The notes below the pieces were generated by a model. It saw only the letters and a program-made list of their open reading frames with translations. It was not told where the DNA came from and ran no database searches. Of a stretch of 64,000 nucleotides of DNA, positions 48,694-58,405 are shown one piece after another; positions within the stretch are counted from its first letter, which is position 1, and each line of letters opens with the position of its first letter. The stretch comes from Flagellimonas_A sp039592695 (GTDB lineage Bacteria > Bacteroidota > Bacteroidia > Flavobacteriales > Flavobacteriaceae): the NCBI RefSeq assembly GCF_039592695.1, contig NZ_JBBUTK010000001.1:620001-684000 (forward strand). Direction: 5' to 3'. The position numbers and the translations under genes were made by a program.

Positions 48694-50079
48694 ATGGCAC
48701 AAAAACCATCCATACCCAAGGGCACCCGTGATTTTTCTCCAGCAGAGGTGGCAAAGCGTGATTACATCACCGAGACTATAAAAAAGCATTTTGAAACCTT
48801 TGGCTTTCAGCCCATTGAGACACCAAGTTTTGAAAACTCAGAAACGTTGTTGGGCAAGTATGGAGATGAAGGTGACCGATTGATATTTAAAATTCTGAAC
48901 TCAGGGGATTTTATCTCAAAGGTTGATGATGTCACCTACAGTTCAAAAAATTCCAATTCTTTGGCCCCGCTCATTACCGAAAAAGCCCTTCGCTACGACT
49001 TGACCGTACCCTTTGCGCGATATGTGGTCATGCATCAGAACGAGATTGACTTTCCTTTTAAAAGGTACCAGATACAACCCGTGTGGCGTGCCGATCGGCC
49101 ACAAAAAGGGCGCTTTCGTGAATTTTACCAATGCGATGCCGATGTGGTGGGCGCCGATTCATTGTTGCAAGAAGTGGAGTTTATTCAATTGTATGATGCC
49201 GTCTTTACCGATTTGGGGTTAAAGGGTGTGACCATTAAAATCAACAATAGAAAAATTCTTTCAGGTATTGCCGAAGTTATTGGTGCAAAGCACTTGCTGG
49301 TCGACTTTACTGTGGCTCTCGATAAACTCGATAAAATAGGGGAAGAGAAGGTCAAAACTGAAATGCTTGAAAAAGGGGTTTCTGAGGCTGCTATCGCCAA
49401 AGCAGCACCGCTTTTCGCCATGTCAGGCTCCACCGCTGAACAGTTTGCCCAACTAGAAAATCTGCTATCGGACTCCGAAATTGCTCGTCAGGGGATATCG
49501 GAATTGAAAGAAATATTTTCCGCCGTGGTACAATTGGGTATGCAATCCGCCAAACTGGAATTGGATGTCACCCTTGCCCGCGGGCTCAACTACTATACCG
49601 GGGCCATTTTTGAAGTGGCAGCTCCCGAAAATGTTCAAATGGGTTCCATTGGTGGTGGTGGCCGTTACGATGATCTGACGGGTATTTTTGGTCTGAAAGA
49701 TGTTAGTGGGGTCGGTATTTCCTTTGGATTGGATCGCATTTACTTGGTCTTGGAAGAATTAGACTTGTTTCCTAAAAGTTTGGACACTTCGTTGGATGTG
49801 CTTTGCCTGAATTTTGGTGAAAAAGAAGGGTTGGCCTCTCTGAAATTGGTCAACGAGCTCAGGCAACATGGGTTGCGTGCAGATGTGTACCCTTCATCAA
49901 CAAAAGTCCAAAAACAGTTTAAATATGCCGATAGGCGTGGCGTACCCTACGTTATTTTATTGGGTGAAAAAGAGCTTTCTGAGGGGCAGTTCGTGGTGAA
50001 AAATATGAAAACGGGTGACCAGAAAGCCTATGATTTGACAAACCACGAGACCGTCGCTGCCCTTATAGCTTCTTCTTGA
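48694..50079 (+). CDS. hisS: Histidyl-tRNA synthetase
   Basis: This class II synthetase charges tRNA-His. From the ATG at 48694 (MAQKPSIPKGTRDFSPAEVA) it has 461 residues. Motifs are GTRDF near the start, RYDLTVPFARYV (motif 2 region), RPQKGRFREFYQCDADVVG, LDVTLARGLNYYTGAIFE (His-binding) and SGVGISFGLDRIY (motif 3), followed by an anticodon-binding domain. Its 3' end overlaps the convergent NUDIX gene by 17 bp. Confidence 0.97.
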   Translation: MAQKPSIPKGTRDFSPAEVAKRDYITETIKKHFETFGFQPIETPSFENSETLLGKYGDEGDRLIFKILNSGDFISKVDDVTYSSKNSNSLAPLITEKALRYDLTVPFARYVVMHQNEIDFPFKRYQIQPVWRADRPQKGRFREFYQCDADVVGADSLLQEVEFIQLYDAVFTDLGLKGVTIKINNRKILSGIAEVIGAKHLLVDFTVALDKLDKIGEEKVKTEMLEKGVSEAAIAKAAPLFAMSGSTAEQFAQLENLLSDSEIARQGISELKEIFSAVVQLGMQSAKLELDVTLARGLNYYTGAIFEVAAPENVQMGSIGGGGRYDDLTGIFGLKDVSGVGISFGLDRIYLVLEELDLFPKSLDTSLDVLCLNFGEKEGLASLKLVNELRQHGLRADVYPSSTKVQKQFKYADRRGVPYVILLGEKELSEGQFVVKNMKTGDQKAYDLTNHETVAALIASS

Positions 50080-50611
50080 TTTCTTTGATAACTTTTTTAT
50101 AGTAGCCTGTACTGTGCGGAACGTACTTTTGAGTGTTTGCCATACCCCAAGTCTCTTCTGCAAACCTTAATAGCGAAATCAATTTAAGAGCCTCCACTTC
50201 GTTCTCCTGTTTTTGAAGTGAATGTAAGGGTACTGTCAGTTCACAGAGATAGACATGATGAAACTCGGCATCAATAAAGTCTTCCGCATGTTTTTGGATG
50301 GATTTAAAAACTCCTACTGCATGTAGATCAGGTGCAGAAATTTTTAGCCCTATTTCCTCAGCTGTCTCTCGTATGGCTGCATCCATGATTTCTTCTCCAG
50401 CAGTTACATGTCCGGCCACGGAAACATCCCAGAGCAGGGGGAAGGTCCTTTTTTGTACGCCCCGTTTTTGCAGCAAAACCTTTCCATCCAAAGTATAGCA
50501 CCAAATATGCACAGTCGGATGAAATAGCCCCAATCGGTGGGCTTCAGATTTTAGTTTCGTTTCCCCTGCCGGCTTTCCTTCAGCATCCCAAATGTCAATA
50601 AGTTCATCCAC
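50063..50611 (-). CDS. NUDIX hydrolase, IDI-like subgroup
   Basis: The 182-residue protein has a full NUDIX box, GHVTAGEEIMDAAIRETAEE with IGL (67-89), preceded by WDAEGKPAGETKLKSEAHRL GLFHPTVHIW. The second pattern is typical of the group resembling isopentenyl diphosphate isomerase (YfcD-like). It lacks the catalytic Cys context that would make an IDI call safe, so a nucleoside-diphosphate-derivative hydrolase is more likely. The start appears to be GTG at 50611. It follows the M42 peptidase gene on the same strand, with a CCCTCCC/GGGAGGG hairpin between. Confidence 0.85.
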   Translation of the reverse strand: MDELIDIWDAEGKPAGETKLKSEAHRLGLFHPTVHIWCYTLDGKVLLQKRGVQKRTFPLLWDVSVAGHVTAGEEIMDAAIRETAEEIGLKISAPDLHAVGVFKSIQKHAEDFIDAEFHHVYLCELTVPLHSLQKQENEVEALKLISLLRFAEETWGMANTQKYVPHSTGYYKKVIKEIKKKL

Positions 50612-50623
50612 GGAAAACTTTTT

Positions 50624-50660
50624 AAGCCCTCCCTTGTGTGGAGGGTTTGGGAGGGGCTTT
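50624..50660. repeat. CCCTCC/GGAGGG hairpin repeat
   Basis: AAGCCCTCCC (50624-50633) and GGGAGGGGCTTT (50649-50660) form the outer arms around an inner CCCTCC..GGAGGG. It fills the gap between the M42 and NUDIX genes and reaches the M42 stop codon. Confidence 0.65.
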
Positions 50661-51748
50661 CATTCAAAATAACTAAACGTCTCCCCGGCCTTAATGTTCA
50701 ACAATGTCTCATAAATCAATCGAATCACATTTTCAACATCATCCCGATGTACAGTCTCCACGGTGGTGTGCATATACCGAAGCGGTAATGAAATCAATGC
50801 CGAGGCCACGCCGCCATTGCTATATGCAAAGGCATCGGTGTCGGTACCCGTTGAACGCGAAGAAGCTTGGCGCTGAAAGGGTATTTTCTTTGCTTCAGCT
50901 GTTTCAATGATGCGCTCTCGCAATTTTTGCTGTACGGCAGGCGCATAAGAAATCACCGGGCCATTACCGATGGAACAATCCCCCTGTTTCTTCTTATCGA
51001 TCATCGGAGTGGTCGTATCATGGGTCACATCGGTCACGATGGCCACGTTGGGTTTGATGGTCTGTGTGATCATCTCGGCACCCCGAAGCCCAATTTCTTC
51101 TTGTACCGAATTGGTGATGTAAAGCCCAAACGGAAGTTCTTTCTTGTTCTCATGAAGCAATCGGGCCACCTCGGCCACCATGAATCCGCCGGCTCGATTG
51201 TCCAGAGCACGGCAGACAAACTTATCGTTGTTCAACACATGAAACTCGTCGGGGTAGGTGACGACGCAACCTACGTGAATCCCCATTTTTTCGACTTCCT
51301 CTTTATCTTTTGCCCCGACATCAATAAAAATGTTGTCCAATTTTGGAGGCTGTTCTTTTGACTTGTCTCGGGTGTGTATGGCGGGCCATCCAAAAATACC
51401 TTTTACCATGCCATATTTGGTGTGGATGTTCACCCATTTTGACGGTGCAATCTGATGATCGCTTCCGCCATTTCGTATGACATACAACAGCCCCTCGTCA
51501 GTGATGTAATTGACATACCAAGAAATTTCATCAGAATGCCCTTCGATGACCACCCGATAGTCGGCATCAGGGTTTATGACCGCAACAGCCGTTCCGTAGG
51601 TATCGGTGATAAAGTCGTCAACATAGGGCTTTAGATAATCCATCCAAATCTTTTGACCTTCCCATTCATAACCCGTAGGAGAGGCATTGTTCAGATATTT
51701 TTCGAAAAAATCCAGTGATTTTTTGGTGATGATTTTTGAACTTGGCAT
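50660..51748 (-). CDS. M42-family zinc aminopeptidase
   Basis: This 362-residue enzyme resembles glutamyl aminopeptidase/tetrahedral aminopeptidases that form large hollow assemblies. Metal ligands are in VVIEGHSDEISWYV (His), RALDNRAGGF (bridging Asp), TNSVQEEIGLRGA (catalytic Glu pair) and VTDVTHDTTTP (Asp). A later TGTDTDAFAYSNGG and LPLRYMHTTVETVH with the last His complete the set. It trims peptides in the cytoplasm. The end of the gene touches a dispersed hairpin. Confidence 0.92.
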   Translation of the reverse strand: MPSSKIITKKSLDFFEKYLNNASPTGYEWEGQKIWMDYLKPYVDDFITDTYGTAVAVINPDADYRVVIEGHSDEISWYVNYITDEGLLYVIRNGGSDHQIAPSKWVNIHTKYGMVKGIFGWPAIHTRDKSKEQPPKLDNIFIDVGAKDKEEVEKMGIHVGCVVTYPDEFHVLNNDKFVCRALDNRAGGFMVAEVARLLHENKKELPFGLYITNSVQEEIGLRGAEMITQTIKPNVAIVTDVTHDTTTPMIDKKKQGDCSIGNGPVISYAPAVQQKLRERIIETAEAKKIPFQRQASSRSTGTDTDAFAYSNGGVASALISLPLRYMHTTVETVHRDDVENVIRLIYETLLNIKAGETFSYFE

Positions 51749-51819
51749 ACGTCTTGAGATTAGCTCACAAACTTAGCAATATTCACTTTTATTTAATAAT
51801 ATCAGCACGGGTTAATCGT

Positions 51820-51827
51820 TACTTTTG
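51820..51827 (+). promoter_or_regulatory. -7 box before the DUF4294 gene
   Basis: TACTTTTG matches the -7 consensus and lies 25 bp before the ATG at 51853. No TTG is found at the expected -33 distance. Confidence 0.45.
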
Positions 51828-51852
51828 AAGGGCCTTTGCTACAAATCTGTAC

Positions 51853-52533
51853 ATGAAACGATTACTATTCATATTTTTTTTCGTTTGGGGTCTTTTTGTT
51901 CATGCCCAAGAAGAACAACCGCTTGATAGCGCAGACTATTATGTGCGCTTTGAGGGAGATTCGATTTTGTTGAGTTCCATCGAACTGGATGATGTCTTTG
52001 TTTTTGGAAAGCTGGAATTTGCCAACAGAAATGAAAAACTACGATACTACATCTTGCGTAGAAAGACCCATAAAGTATACCCTTATGCAAAGATGGCCGC
52101 AGAGCGTTTGGTAGAATTAAATGACAGCCTCTCTAAAATCAAGAAAAAGCGTCACAAACGAAAATATACCCGTAAGATGCAAAAATATATTGAGGGAGAA
52201 TTTTCTGATGAGCTAAAAAAACTGACACGCACTGAAGGGCAGATTTTGGTCAAGCTCATTCATAGACAGACGGGCAGTACCGCTTTTGATTTAGTGAAAG
52301 AGTTACGGAATGGTTGGCGTGCCTTTTGGTACAATACAACGGCGAAAGCTTTTAAAATCAGTATCAAAGAAGAATTTCATCCAGAGAAAGTACATGAAGA
52401 TTACTTGATTGAGGATATCTTACAGCGCGCTTTCGCTGCAAACCGTTTGAAAAGGCAGAAGTCAGTATTGGATTATGATTATGCGCTGCTCAGCAATAAA
52501 TGGAAATCTACCACTTCACAAAACGAAAACTGA
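51853..52533 (+). CDS. DUF4294 secreted protein
   Basis: The 226-residue product has a signal peptide (MKRLLFIFFFVWGLFVHAQ) and the DUF4294 core: LRYYILRRKTHKVYPYAKMA, KKKRHKRKYTRKMQKYIEGE, LIHRQTGSTAFDLVKELRNG and FWYNTTAKAF. The family is strongly conserved in Bacteroidota and of unknown function. The very basic central helix could bind nucleic acid or acidic lipid. It is convergent with the DUF6095-like gene; the two stop codons are adjacent. Confidence 0.85.
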   Translation: MKRLLFIFFFVWGLFVHAQEEQPLDSADYYVRFEGDSILLSSIELDDVFVFGKLEFANRNEKLRYYILRRKTHKVYPYAKMAAERLVELNDSLSKIKKKRHKRKYTRKMQKYIEGEFSDELKKLTRTEGQILVKLIHRQTGSTAFDLVKELRNGWRAFWYNTTAKAFKISIKEEFHPEKVHEDYLIEDILQRAFAANRLKRQKSVLDYDYALLSNKWKSTTSQNEN

Positions 52534-52761
52534 TCACTTTTTCTTTCCAAAAAGCGAATCCACCAATAGTTTGATGGAATAAAACCCCAAGGCAATGGCG
52601 ACCAGTGCTAAAATCAAACCGATGACCAATACTGGAATATACCATGGGTGAGCCTCATTTTTGAAGGCTTGGTAAATGACCACAGGTGCCAAAAACATGG
52701 TTAGAGCAGTGATGGCCAAATATTTTACTCCCTTTACCAAGAGTTCTTTATCTGTTCCCAT
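52534..52761 (-). CDS. Small two-TM membrane protein (DUF6095-like)
   Basis: The 75-residue protein has a charged N-terminal helix (MGTDKELLVKGVKYLA), two membrane helices (about 14-32 and 41-66) with KNEAHPWYIPV between them, and a basic end (FGKKK). It fits the DUF6095 family of small flavobacterial membrane proteins, from memory. It is divergent from the GntP gene. Confidence 0.65.
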   Translation of the reverse strand: MGTDKELLVKGVKYLAITALTMFLAPVVIYQAFKNEAHPWYIPVLVIGLILALVAIALGFYSIKLLVDSLFGKKK

Positions 52762-52809
52762 GGCCCAAAACTAGCCAATTATTGAATTATATTTAACAAA
52801 ATTCAACGC

Positions 52810-54144
52810 ATGGAGCTTTTCGTCATCTTGTTGGTTGTGCTATTTATCATAATAGCTACGGTCAAGTTTAAATTGCACCCAGTGTTTTCGTTGACCATTG
52901 CGGCCATTGCCTCTGGGTTTCTATTGGGCTTGAATCCCGTCGAAATCATGACAAAAATGGGTGAGGGATTCGGTAAGACACTTTCAGGAATCGGACTGGT
53001 CATCGCCTTTGGAAGCGTCATCGGCATCTATTTAGAAAAGACCAAGAGCACGAAAGTCTTGACTGAAGCCGTGTTAAAAGTTGTAGGTCTAAAACGTTCA
53101 CCGCTTGCCATCAATTTGGCAGGTTTTGTCGTCTCGATACCAGTATTTTGTGATTCTGGATTTATCATTCTGTCTTCTTTGAACAAGTCATTGAGCAAAA
53201 AATCTGGATTTCCAATTTTGTTCTTTGCCATTGCCCTTTCAACAGGATTGTATGCGGCCCATGTATTTGTACCCCCGACACCCGGCCCTTTGGCAGCTGC
53301 GGCGCTGTTGGGTGCTGATTTGGGGATGGTGCTCATATTTGGGGTTTTGGTAGCAGTACCCGTGAGTTTGACAGGGTATTTTTGGGCACGTTTTATTTCA
53401 GGATATATTCAGGTTTCAGAAACGGAAGAAGTAGTTCGTAAAGAAGATGGTAAAAAAGCGTTGGATACTTCGGCGCCATCAGCTTTTCAGGCGTTTTTGC
53501 CTTTGATGGTGCCTTTGATTTTAATTGCATTGAAATCTGTGGCAGACTATCCGACACGACCGTTTGGGGAAGGATTTTTTTTCCAATTGATGAATTTTAT
53601 CGGCAATCCGATTGTCGCCTTATTGTTGGGGGTTCTTTTCGCTTTTCAACTTGGAAGAAAGCATCCCGCTAAAGAAAAACAAGAATGGATCACGGAAGCT
53701 TTTAAGCAAGCGGGGTTGATAGTATTGATTACGGGGGCCGGAGGTGCTTTTGGAGCCATCTTGCGCACGGTGGATATCGCGTCCATCTTAGATTTGAGCG
53801 CAACCTCTGGTGCCGGCGGACTTTTAATCTGTTTTGGAATAGCGGCAGCGCTCAAGACTGCCCAAGGATCTTCTACGGTGGCCATCATAACCACTGCCGC
53901 GATTGCTGCCCCTTTACTGGTTACCTTTGGATTGGAATCAGTCACCCAAAAAGCTTTAGCGGTGTTGGCCATCGGTGCAGGGGCCATGACGGTATCACAT
54001 ATCAATGACAGTTATTTTTGGGTAGTCTCGCAATTTTCGAATTTGAACGTGAGAAATGCATTGAAGGGGCACACCATGGCCACATTCTTTCAGGGTATCG
54101 TAGGCATTGTAATTATACTGTTGCTTTACAAGCTTACTCAATGA
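52810..54144 (+). CDS. GntP-family gluconate/organic acid permease
   Basis: The 444-residue protein has about twelve membrane helices and the GntP marks: FGSVIGIYLEKTKSTKVLTE, IPVFCDSGFIIL, HVFVPPTPGPLAAAALLGAD and QGSSTVAIITTAA near the end. It probably imports gluconate or a related hydroxy acid with protons. No gluconate kinase is adjacent, although gnd and the pentose phosphate genes are in the same window. The last 11 bp overlap the convergent DUF4249 gene. Confidence 0.9.
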   Translation: MELFVILLVVLFIIIATVKFKLHPVFSLTIAAIASGFLLGLNPVEIMTKMGEGFGKTLSGIGLVIAFGSVIGIYLEKTKSTKVLTEAVLKVVGLKRSPLAINLAGFVVSIPVFCDSGFIILSSLNKSLSKKSGFPILFFAIALSTGLYAAHVFVPPTPGPLAAAALLGADLGMVLIFGVLVAVPVSLTGYFWARFISGYIQVSETEEVVRKEDGKKALDTSAPSAFQAFLPLMVPLILIALKSVADYPTRPFGEGFFFQLMNFIGNPIVALLLGVLFAFQLGRKHPAKEKQEWITEAFKQAGLIVLITGAGGAFGAILRTVDIASILDLSATSGAGGLLICFGIAAALKTAQGSSTVAIITTAAIAAPLLVTFGLESVTQKALAVLAIGAGAMTVSHINDSYFWVVSQFSNLNVRNALKGHTMATFFQGIVGIVIILLLYKLTQ

Positions 54145-55033
54145 CAATGGTTTCTTTGTATTCTTGAACTACGGCAAAATAGCCCAATGCAAAATCATTG
54201 GGCCTTTCAACATTATCAAAAATGTCGACATTGTCCAAACCCGTTATATCAAAAACATTGCCCCGGACAGTTGCTACTGGGGTTTCAAAGACCCCGCCGT
54301 CATCTAAAGTCTGTTCAACTAGTAAATCCATATAATTGAAGAAAGGCTGATCAGCGCCAAGTATGCTTATCTCCAATTCTTGGCCTGATTCAAAAGTCTG
54401 GTCATAGAAATATGAAAATTCAAATTGTTGCCCATCAAAGAATTGGTCTTCCACAGCTAGAAATTCCCCAAAACCAAAATCAAATACATAAAAATCTTCT
54501 TGGTTTTCGACATCGGTAAAAGTTACCTGCACTTCGGTTTCGTCTTCGTCAAAAAGGGTTTGATCGCCTAGTTGCAAATCATCAATCGGCACGGTGCTAA
54601 CATAAGGTGTAATGGCATAATACGTTCTTCCCTTATGCCGCATGAGCAGTCGAAAAACCATTCCTGGTCGTGCTAATTCCATTGGTAGTCTACCACAGGG
54701 AAAAACATCAGGATCGATTTCATAAATACCTGTTCCGGGTGCTGTTTCGGCTAAAGATGCACACCCTAAGGGTTCTACCACTAGTGAATTTGGGTCAGGT
54801 TCTCCAAAGAATATCGTGGCGTTCTCATCAAGTTGGGTAGGTTGATTTTCACTAAAAAAGTCACTTGACTCAGTAACTGTTACCCTAGCTTCAATAAATT
54901 GTTGGGTAGTATCAACACGAATAACGGCATCTACCACCAACCGAGGAGCTTCTGGCTGTGTCTCCACATCAATGACGTCTTCACATGACCAAATTAGGCT
55001 TATGATTCCGAAAAAAAGCAATGATCTTCTCAT
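54134..55033 (-). CDS. DUF4249 lipoprotein, second in operon
   Basis: The 299-residue product has a lipoprotein signal (IISLIWSCED, lipid Cys17) and the DUF4249 layout: PEAPRLVVDAVIRVD at the start of the mature part, EVQVTFTDVENQEDFYVFDF in the middle and TPVATVRGNVFDIT with FALGYFAVVQ at the end. It resembles the other DUF4249 protein at 57507-58316 along its length, so the two are paralogues. DUF4249 proteins usually accompany TonB receptors and may be surface partners. It follows the receptor gene by 4 bp. Confidence 0.85.
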   Translation of the reverse strand: MRRSLLFFGIISLIWSCEDVIDVETQPEAPRLVVDAVIRVDTTQQFIEARVTVTESSDFFSENQPTQLDENATIFFGEPDPNSLVVEPLGCASLAETAPGTGIYEIDPDVFPCGRLPMELARPGMVFRLLMRHKGRTYYAITPYVSTVPIDDLQLGDQTLFDEDETEVQVTFTDVENQEDFYVFDFGFGEFLAVEDQFFDGQQFEFSYFYDQTFESGQELEISILGADQPFFNYMDLLVEQTLDDGGVFETPVATVRGNVFDITGLDNVDIFDNVERPNDFALGYFAVVQEYKETIVIE

Positions 55034-55037
55034 GTTT

Positions 55038-57437
55038 TCAGAATTTGAAATTATATGTGATTGCGGGCACTATGCCAAAGATCGAGGTACGGATTGCTTC
55101 ATTTCGACCTGTATCTTGGTTCTGCCTGAAATTTATCGATGCTGCATTCATACGATTATACACATTGTAAATACTGAACACCCATTCGGATTGCAATTTT
55201 CGATTTCTGTTTTTTTTGGGTACCAACTTGGCAGAAATATCAAGCCTATGGTAATCTGGCAATCGTTGTTGGTTTCTCAATCCAAAGAAAGGCACCACCA
55301 GTTCTTGAAATTCAAATTGACCCACAGGAAAATTGGTAGGTTGGCCGGTCTGATAGATGAAATTGGTATTAAAACTCCATTTTTCATTGAGCTCATAATT
55401 GCCGTACAATGCAATGTCATGGGTTTTATCAAAAGGGGTGCTGTACCACTCGCCAAAGTTGATACCCGTCTCTAAATTTGATCGTCCATTGTCAAAAGTC
55501 GGTGTCCTTCCAGGGGTGCGTTGTTCAGAACGTGATAAAGTGTATGCTAACCATCCCGTTAGTTGTCCCTCATTTTTTCGAAGCAACAATTCTAGACCGT
55601 ATGCTCTTGCTTCACCATTTAATATTACCTGTTCTATAGCGTTATTGGCTATTAAATTTGCTCCATCAATATAGTCGATGCGGTTTTCGATGTCTTTGTA
55701 AAAACTCTCCAACTCCAAAGAAAATTCGCCTTGGCGTAGGTTTTTGAAGAATCCGACAGCATATTGGTTCAGCAATTGGGGTTCTACATAAGGTCCACTT
55801 GGGGTCCACACATCCAATGGAGTAGGGGAGCTCGTATTCGACAGTAGGTGTAAATACTGAGCTAAACGGGTCACACTGGCCTTGACAGACGTATTCTCGT
55901 TAAAGGTGTAGGATGCTGAAAGTCTGGGTTCTATATTAAAATATTTTTCGAGTGTTCCACTCCTTCCAGGATTTATTGTATCAATCGGCGTAGCTTCTTG
56001 GTACGTCAGGGTGAAAGGATCAAAAATAACAGGATTGTCGTTCTGATAGACAAAAAATTCATCCTGCCCTAAACGATTGAACTGGCTGGCTCTAATACCA
56101 TAGTTGATGCTCAGTTTGTCGGTCACATCTTGCTCAACATCTATATAAATGGCATTTTCATTGGCATATTTTTTGGTCAACTGCTCTTCTACAATACCCG
56201 AATCTGGGCTATTGGGCTTTATTTTTCCGGGATTGAATACGTAATAAATATTATTGAGTCCGTAATTGATCTGAAACTTATCATTTACATAATGTTTCAA
56301 ATCGTATTTGACATTGAAATTCTGGATACCGGAATCCCATTCAAATCCAACGAAATCCAGTTCCAATCCATAAAAATAATCGGAATAGATAAGGGAAAGA
56401 TTAGAGAACAATTTATCTGAAAAGAGGTGGTTCCAGCGGAAATTGCCCACTGCATTTCCGTAAATATTTACAAAATTGTCATTGATACTGAACAGGTCAC
56501 GACCGAAATATCCGGATAAGTAAATACTGTTGCGTTCATTGATCCTGTGATTGATTTTTGTGTTAAGGTCATAGAAATAAGCCCTGTTGTCAATGTCAAA
56601 AAGCGGAAGAAAAAGATGTGCATAAGAAGCCCTGCCACCAGCCAAGAACGCAGTTCTATCTTTAATAATGGGGCCTTCGACCAACAATCGACTTGCAACG
56701 GCACCAATGCCACCGTTAACCTTCAGTTCTTTACTGTTGCCCTCTTTTTGAAAAATTTCCAATACCGATGAAACCCTTCCACCGTATCGTGACGGAATAC
56801 CTCCCTTGAACAACTTTACATCTTTTATGGCATCGGGATTAAATACAGAGAAAAAACCAAACAAATGGGAAGAGTTGAAAATGATGGCCTCATCCAACAG
56901 AATAAGATTTTGGTCAGCTGCACCACCACGTACATTAAAGCCTGAAGAGGCCTCACCTGCATTGGTAACCCCTGGGAGCAATATCAAAGATTTTATGACA
57001 TCAGCTTCGCCCAAAACCACAGGAATTTGTTTTATGGTCTGTACCGCAATGGTATTCACACTCATTTGAGGCTGCCTAATATTGGTACGCTCGGCATCTT
57101 CTGAAACGATCACCTCGTCCAATTCTTCAGCTTGTTCGACCATATTGAAATTGATTTTCCTATTGGTATTCAACTCTATTTGTTGCGTGATATCACTGAA
57201 CCCTAGATAGCTGACCAAAATTTCATAGTCGCCTTCAGGCAGCGTGATGGAATAAAACCCATACTCGTTTGTCGTAGTGCCTGTTCGCAACTCAGGAACA
57301 GCCACAGTGACCCCAATCAGTTTTTCGTTGCTCGAAGCCTCTGAGATGACCCCGCTCAGGGTATATTTTTGTTGGGCGTATGTGGTAAGGGATATTAGGA
57401 AGAGGATAAGGGAGAGTGGGAAAGTTTTGTTTGGCAT
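55038..57437 (-). CDS. TonB-dependent receptor with carboxypeptidase-like N-domain
   Basis: The 799-residue protein has a signal peptide (MPNKTFPLSLILFLISLTTYA), a carboxypeptidase regulatory-like domain (about 25-110, LSGVISEASSNEKLIGVTVA then YLGFSDI), a TonB-box-like stretch (ELDEVIVSEDAERT) and a plug (VLGEADVIKSLILLPGVTNA, GFNVRGGAADQNLILLDEAI). The barrel has the terminal FGIVPAITYNFKF. The receptor is flanked in its own operon by two DUF4249 lipoproteins. The substrate is unknown; such trios are thought to import an organic nutrient or metal complex. Confidence 0.9.
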   Translation of the reverse strand: MPNKTFPLSLILFLISLTTYAQQKYTLSGVISEASSNEKLIGVTVAVPELRTGTTTNEYGFYSITLPEGDYEILVSYLGFSDITQQIELNTNRKINFNMVEQAEELDEVIVSEDAERTNIRQPQMSVNTIAVQTIKQIPVVLGEADVIKSLILLPGVTNAGEASSGFNVRGGAADQNLILLDEAIIFNSSHLFGFFSVFNPDAIKDVKLFKGGIPSRYGGRVSSVLEIFQKEGNSKELKVNGGIGAVASRLLVEGPIIKDRTAFLAGGRASYAHLFLPLFDIDNRAYFYDLNTKINHRINERNSIYLSGYFGRDLFSINDNFVNIYGNAVGNFRWNHLFSDKLFSNLSLIYSDYFYGLELDFVGFEWDSGIQNFNVKYDLKHYVNDKFQINYGLNNIYYVFNPGKIKPNSPDSGIVEEQLTKKYANENAIYIDVEQDVTDKLSINYGIRASQFNRLGQDEFFVYQNDNPVIFDPFTLTYQEATPIDTINPGRSGTLEKYFNIEPRLSASYTFNENTSVKASVTRLAQYLHLLSNTSSPTPLDVWTPSGPYVEPQLLNQYAVGFFKNLRQGEFSLELESFYKDIENRIDYIDGANLIANNAIEQVILNGEARAYGLELLLRKNEGQLTGWLAYTLSRSEQRTPGRTPTFDNGRSNLETGINFGEWYSTPFDKTHDIALYGNYELNEKWSFNTNFIYQTGQPTNFPVGQFEFQELVVPFFGLRNQQRLPDYHRLDISAKLVPKKNRNRKLQSEWVFSIYNVYNRMNAASINFRQNQDTGRNEAIRTSIFGIVPAITYNFKF

Positions 57438-57506
57438 TCGTTTGGTATTTAGCTAAAGATATTCAAAATAAGGAAGTATAGTATTCAATTAACATGATGG
57501 GAGTTT

Positions 57507-58316
57507 TCATTCTATGGTCAGCGTAGTAACATCAAATTCACCCAATGCGAAATAGCCAAAAGGAAAATTTTCAGCATCTGTCGCGTTAATGATATTACCA
57601 CGGACAGTAGCAGCGGGCACAGAAAAGGCACTGCCTGCTTCACCACTTGCCTGGGTCAATGCCAAATCGGCATATCTTGCAAAGTCAGCATCGATACCTA
57701 TGAGTGTGATGATGGCCAAGTCTCCGGGTTCTAAATCCTCATAAAAGAATGAAAATGTAAGTTGGCTGTTTTGGTAGAATTCATCGTCGGTAACCAGAAA
57801 GTCATCACCTCCAAAAGAGAACAGGTAATAGTTTCGTTGGTTGGGGATATCTGTAAAAGTAACTATCGTTTCAGTTTCTTTTTCCTCATCATTCAAAAAA
57901 CCATCCCCCTGTTCTATTGAGTCGATAAAAGCAGCGCCGTTGAGCTGTTCTGTAGCTTTATATTCTTCATTTTGATAAACTACCCGCAATGTATAATCTC
58001 TGTTTGGCCGAAGCTGTGGCAGGTTTTCGGAAAACACGCCCGGCACACGTTCACCCAGAACAAATGCTTCTTGGCTTGTCTCGTCAATGATTTCAACTTG
58101 GGCCCCTACGGCTATGGGCACTGATTCTGCCAAAAAAGGAGCTGTTAAAGTAAGCCTGACCTCCCCGATTGTAGTTGAATCTGGGTCAGCTTTGCTGTAT
58201 CCTAAAAGTGCATCGATCACCAACCTGGGTTCTGAATTGGGCAGGTCAAGGTTTATGGCTTCTTCACAACTGAGCAAAGCCAATGCAGCAAAAAGAGTGA
58301 AACAGAGATTTTTCAA
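57507..58316 (-). CDS. DUF4249 lipoprotein, first in operon
   Basis: The 269-residue product begins with a lipoprotein signal (MKNLCFTLFAALALLSCEEA) and a mature part starting NLDLPNSEPRLVIDALLGYS. The middle TETIVTFTDIPNQRNYYLFS and the end VPAATVRGNIINATDAENFP then FGYFALGEFDVTTLTIE match the other DUF4249 gene. No ATG lies between an upstream in-frame stop and the signal peptide, so TTG at 58316 is the likely start. It is 69 bp upstream of the TonB receptor gene and probably the first gene of the operon. Confidence 0.85.
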   Translation of the reverse strand: MKNLCFTLFAALALLSCEEAINLDLPNSEPRLVIDALLGYSKADPDSTTIGEVRLTLTAPFLAESVPIAVGAQVEIIDETSQEAFVLGERVPGVFSENLPQLRPNRDYTLRVVYQNEEYKATEQLNGAAFIDSIEQGDGFLNDEEKETETIVTFTDIPNQRNYYLFSFGGDDFLVTDDEFYQNSQLTFSFFYEDLEPGDLAIITLIGIDADFARYADLALTQASGEAGSAFSVPAATVRGNIINATDAENFPFGYFALGEFDVTTLTIE

Positions 58317-58405
58317 GGATATGCTATGCTTCTATTATTGCTAATGTAGGCATTGCAACAGTCAAAAATGAACGCTTAACCTTTTCTTAATTTATCTAGT
58401 GGAAC

